From Prevotellaceae bacterium UBA1720 (GTDB lineage: Bacteria; Bacteroidota; Bacteroidia; Bacteroidales; Bacteroidaceae): a stretch of DNA of 10,146 nt. The DNA lies in assembly GCA_002317475.1 (NCBI GenBank), contig DCIS01000090.1, positions 1 through 10,146 on the forward strand. Direction: 5' to 3'. The translations under genes and the position numbers were made by a program. Positions 7,167 through 10,146 of this stretch are shown here, in pieces (the stretch's first letter is position 1; the number at the start of each line of letters is the position of its first letter). The notes below the pieces were generated by a model that made no database searches, was not told the origin of the DNA, and worked only from the letters and a program-made list of their open reading frames with translations.

Positions 7167-8325
7167 ATATGGCAAGGAGGACAGTCTCCGACGTTTCCAT
7201 CCCTGGGTATTTTCCGGTGCTATTCACCATTTTGACGAACAACCCGAGGAAGGCGAATTGGTTCGTGTGTGCACAGGAGATGGTGATTTCATTGCCATAG
7301 GTCACTGGCAGATAGGCAGTATTGCCGTTCGCGTACTCAGTTTCGAAGAGGAACCAGTAAATGAAAACTTTTGGCAAATTCGTTTACAACATGCCTATGA
7401 GGCACGTTTGGCTATAGGTGTTGCTGGCAATCCAGACAACAACACGTATCGTTTGGTTCATGGTGAAGGTGACAACCTCCCTGGCTTGGTCATTGACATC
7501 TATGGTAAGACTGCTGTCATGCAGGCTCATAGTGTAGGCATGCATGTTTGTCGTCAAGAGATTGCAACAGCCTTGATGAAAGTGATGGAGGGTGTCATTG
7601 ACAGCATATTCTATAAGAGCGAAACAACCTTGCCATTTAAGGCTGCATTGGGCCAGGAAAATGGTTTCCTGATTGGCAATGCAAGTGATAATGTGGCCGT
7701 AGAGAATGGCCTGAAGTTTCACATTGATTGGCTAAAAGGACAGAAGACGGGATTCTTTGTAGATCAGCGTGATAACCGTTCGTTGTTGGAGCACTACTCC
7801 AAGGGTAGAAGTGTTCTGAATATGTTCTGTTACACGGGTGGTTTCAGTGTCTATGCCATGCGTGGTAATGCCAAGTTGGTTCACTCTGTGGACAGCAGTG
7901 CCAAGGCTGTTGAGCTGGTGAATGCCAACATCGATCTTAACTTCCCCGGTGATGCTCGTCATGCAGCTTTTGCTGAGGATGCCTTTAAGTATCTCGATGA
8001 GATGGGTGACAACTACGATCTCATCATTCTTGACCCTCCTGCCTTTGCTAAACATAAGGATGCACTTCGTCATGCGCTGAAAGGTTATACCAAGATCAAT
8101 CAGAAGGCTTTTGAGAAGATACAACCTGGTGGAATTCTCTTTACATTCTCATGTTCTCAGGCTGTGAATAAAGATCAGTTCCGCCTTGCTGTCTTTACAG
8201 CTGCTGCTCAGGCACATCGTAAGGTGCGCATCTTGCATCAGTTGCATCAACCTGCTGATCATCCTATCAACATCTATCATCCCGAAGGTGAGTATCTGAA
8301 AGGTCTGGTTCTCTATGTTGAGTAA
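7147..8325 (+). CDS. rlmI: Class I SAM-dependent 23S rRNA cytosine methyltransferase, RlmI type
   Basis: A 392-residue enzyme matching the RlmI/RlmK-like family; E. coli RlmI makes m5C1962 in 23S rRNA. An N-terminal PUA RNA-binding domain (about 1-75) begins with HPWVFSGAI (18-26). A middle region carries RLVHGEGDNLPGL (102-114). The Rossmann methyltransferase domain shows GQKTGFFVDQRDNR (198-211), the SAM-binding NMFCYTGGFS (225-234), an acidic ribose contact at VDSS (248-251), the DPPAFAK motif (296-302) and the likely catalytic cysteine in FSCSQ (C336). Length and motif order are normal. Assignment to position 1962 is by family; other large-subunit cytosines cannot be excluded. The start overlaps the exonuclease gene by 20 bp, which suggests translational coupling and a shared transcript. 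The barrel protein gene begins 46 bp downstream. Confidence 0.93.
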   Translation: MKTLYLKYGKEDSLRRFHPWVFSGAIHHFDEQPEEGELVRVCTGDGDFIAIGHWQIGSIAVRVLSFEEEPVNENFWQIRLQHAYEARLAIGVAGNPDNNTYRLVHGEGDNLPGLVIDIYGKTAVMQAHSVGMHVCRQEIATALMKVMEGVIDSIFYKSETTLPFKAALGQENGFLIGNASDNVAVENGLKFHIDWLKGQKTGFFVDQRDNRSLLEHYSKGRSVLNMFCYTGGFSVYAMRGNAKLVHSVDSSAKAVELVNANIDLNFPGDARHAAFAEDAFKYLDEMGDNYDLIILDPPAFAKHKDALRHALKGYTKINQKAFEKIQPGGILFTFSCSQAVNKDQFRLAVFTAAAQAHRKVRILHQLHQPADHPINIYHPEGEYLKGLVLYVE

Positions 8326-8371
8326 CAATTTGATATTCGCATAATATTTTTAATTAGGTATCTTCATCATC

Positions 8372-9691
8372 ATGAAAAGAGTTTCCTTCCTATTGATATT
8401 ACTGATTCAGGTTTTCCCTTGTTTTGCTCAGCATGACATGGTTTCTCACGATGGTGCTGATACGTTGCAAGCCTTTCGTAATCCATACATTCTGAAGCAA
8501 GCATTTGTACGTGCCGGATTGGATATGACGTTACAAAACCCCTATGGTTTTCCCTTCAGCGAGACCATCCCAAAAGGTACATCTTTTGGCGTTGACGCTG
8601 CTATAGGTACGTGGCTCACACCCGAAATAGGTCTTAAGACTAAGGTAAACTGGGAGAATGGCCTAAAGATATTCGAGAACAAAAAACTGGAATGGCTAGG
8701 CCCCTTCAATGAGCCTGGCAAGAATATGGAGAGTGGTGGGTACCTCTCACTTGTAGGAGACATCATGTTTGACATTCATCATCTTATCTCTGGTTACAAA
8801 CCCAATCGTATCTGGAACACTCAACTGTTTCTTCGTGCTGGAGGCGTAATCAATTTTGGCTTGGATAAAGGTTCTCCACTCATTGGTTTGGGATGGAGCA
8901 ACACTTTCAAGGTGTCAGACAAGTTGAAGATATACAGTGAGATAGCATATAACGGTGTCTCAAGTGGTTTCACTATGGATTCACGCACAGCCACTGGTGT
9001 TGGTTCTGGTTCAAATATGTATTTTGATGCCAATTTAGGTGTACAGTATGATCTCTTCAACAGCCAGTCATCTTCCTCGTCTTCTCCTTATCATAGCCAG
9101 TTCAATGATCGTTCTATCTGGACGAATTGGTTTGTGCAGACAGGTGTGGATATGTGTCTATACAATCTCTGTGAGACGGATTTCTCTGACGCGTTTACAA
9201 AAGGTCGTACATGGGGAGTTGATGCAGCTCTGGGTCGTTGGTTCTCTCCTGAGATTGGTATCAGAGGCAAACTGAACTGGGAGAATGGTATCATTGAAAA
9301 CAAGAAACTGGAGTGGCTCCCCTATGATCCTGAAGATGCCAGTTGCTATGATGGTGGAGGCTGTTTCCTTATGAGCTTTGACTTGCTGCTTAGTGCTAAG
9401 CACCTTCTTCTGGGATATGTTCCTCATTCCAAGTGGGATATGTATGGATTCTGCCGTATGGGACTGACCAGCAATCGTTCCATAGGATCTTTGTCTCCCA
9501 TGGTAGGTGCAGGTATCGGATTTACACTTCGTATTAACGACCATCTTAGCATCTATGCCGATTCAGGCTATCAAGGTACTACCAGCGAGTATTTTGGTGA
9601 TATTTCCTGGAGTGGCGCTACGGGTAATGCCTTCAATGGCATCTGGGACTTCAACATTGGACTGCAGATCAATCTAGGCTCAATGTGGTAA
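8372..9691 (+). CDS. Secreted outer-membrane-type protein with two tandem beta-rich domains
   Basis: A 439-residue protein of no named family that I can assign. Residues 1-19 form a signal peptide (Lys-Arg start, hydrophobic core, likely cleavage FA|Q, the common Bacteroidetes form). The mature part is rich in Gly, aromatic residues and alternating hydrophobic positions, as in outer-membrane beta-barrels, and ends in Trp, compatible with an aromatic-terminated beta-signal. It holds two copies of one domain: about 43-230 and about 253-437. Paired landmarks are FVRAGLDM / FVQTGVDM, FGVDAAIG / WGVDAALG, TPEIGLK / SPEIGIR, VNWENG / LNWENG, ENKKLEWL in both, and a final NLGVQYDL / NIGLQINL strand. 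A short Ser-rich linker (231-243) separates the copies. The gene lies 46 bp after rlmI and 39 bp before the GH31-like lipoprotein gene. A role in the outer membrane is likely; the ligand is unknown. Confidence 0.75.
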   Translation: MKRVSFLLILLIQVFPCFAQHDMVSHDGADTLQAFRNPYILKQAFVRAGLDMTLQNPYGFPFSETIPKGTSFGVDAAIGTWLTPEIGLKTKVNWENGLKIFENKKLEWLGPFNEPGKNMESGGYLSLVGDIMFDIHHLISGYKPNRIWNTQLFLRAGGVINFGLDKGSPLIGLGWSNTFKVSDKLKIYSEIAYNGVSSGFTMDSRTATGVGSGSNMYFDANLGVQYDLFNSQSSSSSSPYHSQFNDRSIWTNWFVQTGVDMCLYNLCETDFSDAFTKGRTWGVDAALGRWFSPEIGIRGKLNWENGIIENKKLEWLPYDPEDASCYDGGGCFLMSFDLLLSAKHLLLGYVPHSKWDMYGFCRMGLTSNRSIGSLSPMVGAGIGFTLRINDHLSIYADSGYQGTTSEYFGDISWSGATGNAFNGIWDFNIGLQINLGSMW

Positions 9692-9730
9692 TATTGAACA
9701 CTCACATTACATGATCCAAATACATACTTT

Positions 9731-10146
9731 ATGAAACATATTTCTATTCTTTCCTGCATTGCAATAGCCACAACGATGATTGTGAGTTGTTCAAACCGTG
9801 CCTACCGTGAAACTGATCAAGGCATTATTGTCAAGGTGAATAATTCATTCTACTCAGAAATAACTGAAGCACGATCACCCAAGTTAGTTCGTCTTCAGGT
9901 TCTGGGCAACAAGATTATCCACGTTTCTGCAACGGCAGAAGATAGCTTCAAGGACAAGGAAAGTCTGATTGTCATTCCCCAGGAAGTGAAGACGCCATAT
10001 TCCGTGTCTCAGCAAGGCGACACTATCACCGTATCTACCAGTGCTATTAATGCCTCAGTGCTTTGTTCTTCGGGCGAGGTGTGGTTTACAGACTCTCTAG
10101 GTAATATCATCCTGCAGGAGAAGCAGGGTGGAGATGGAGGTAAACT
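9731..10146 (+). CDS. Lipoprotein, N-terminal part of a probable GH31 glycosidase (alpha-xylosidase/alpha-glucosidase type), cut by the right edge
   Basis: The frame is open from the ATG at 9731 to the end, giving 138 codons plus two bases. A lipoprotein signal peptide ends in the lipobox IVSC with the lipidated cysteine at residue 20. The +2 to +6 residues (SNRAY) lack the acidic export motif that sends Bacteroidetes lipoproteins to the cell surface, so a periplasmic-facing anchor is possible. The rest is a beta-sandwich-like sequence resembling the N-terminal domain that precedes the TIM barrel in Bacteroidetes GH31 enzymes: YRETDQGIIVKV, then PKLVRLQVLGNKIIHVSAT, ESLIVIPQ, GDTITVSTSAI and SGEVWFTDS. 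The catalytic barrel lies outside the window, so the activity cannot be confirmed. Family members act on alpha-xylosides of xyloglucan or on alpha-glucans. Confidence 0.72.
   Translation, partial: MKHISILSCIAIATTMIVSCSNRAYRETDQGIIVKVNNSFYSEITEARSPKLVRLQVLGNKIIHVSATAEDSFKDKESLIVIPQEVKTPYSVSQQGDTITVSTSAINASVLCSSGEVWFTDSLGNIILQEKQGGDGGK

Noticed and set aside
8326..8371. Promoter or terminator between rlmI and the barrel protein gene
   Set aside because: The 46 bp are A/T-rich but show neither a TAnnTTTG box nor a stem-loop with a T run.
8420..8422. Cysteine 17 of the duplicated barrel protein as a lipobox cysteine
   Set aside because: The preceding residues VFP do not fit the lipobox, and the FA|Q cleavage site just after it is a better match to signal peptidase I.

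Overview
This window looks like chromosomal DNA of a Bacteroidales bacterium, most likely Prevotella or a close relative (Segatella, Xylanibacter). The evidence is the protein families present (DUF5687 membrane protein, DUF5063 protein, LolA-like chaperone, Bacteroidetes-type FtsK, lipoprotein GH31), AT-rich leaders without Shine-Dalgarno sequences, and TAnnTTTG promoter -7 boxes. Genus is an inference from protein character, not a database result. I see no phage, IS, tRNA, rRNA or CRISPR sequence, and no undescribed multi-gene system that I could defend. The most unusual element is a non-coding 11-bp-period array upstream of trxB.

Left half (1-5667), all on the minus strand, read right to left: ftsK (DNA translocase), a lolA-like periplasmic lipoprotein chaperone, trxB (thioredoxin reductase), and a DUF5687 multi-pass membrane protein running off the left edge. 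ftsK and lolA are 56 bp apart, and trxB and the DUF5687 gene 55 bp apart, so each pair could be co-transcribed. Between lolA and trxB lies a 198-bp gap holding the array: about ten copies of an ACGT-cored unit spaced 10-11 bp, roughly one helical turn each.

The hinge (5668-5805) is a 138-bp divergent regulatory region. It has a TAnnTTTG box on each strand, a perfect 14-bp palindrome near the inferred ftsK transcription start, and a wider inverted repeat around the ftsK -7 box.

Right half (5806-10146), all on the plus strand: a DUF5063 protein, a DEDD-family 3'-5' exonuclease with a basic tail, and an RlmI-type 23S rRNA cytosine methyltransferase overlapping the exonuclease by 20 bp. These three look like one operon with an RNA/ribosome theme. 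Next comes a secreted, probably outer-membrane, beta-rich protein made of two tandem copies of one domain. The last gene is the 5' end of a lipoprotein resembling GH31 glycosidases (alpha-xylosidase/alpha-glucosidase type), which leaves the right edge. The last two genes suggest envelope and glycan-utilisation functions.

No stretch longer than 300 bp lacks a gene; the longest non-coding gap is the 198 bp between lolA and trxB.
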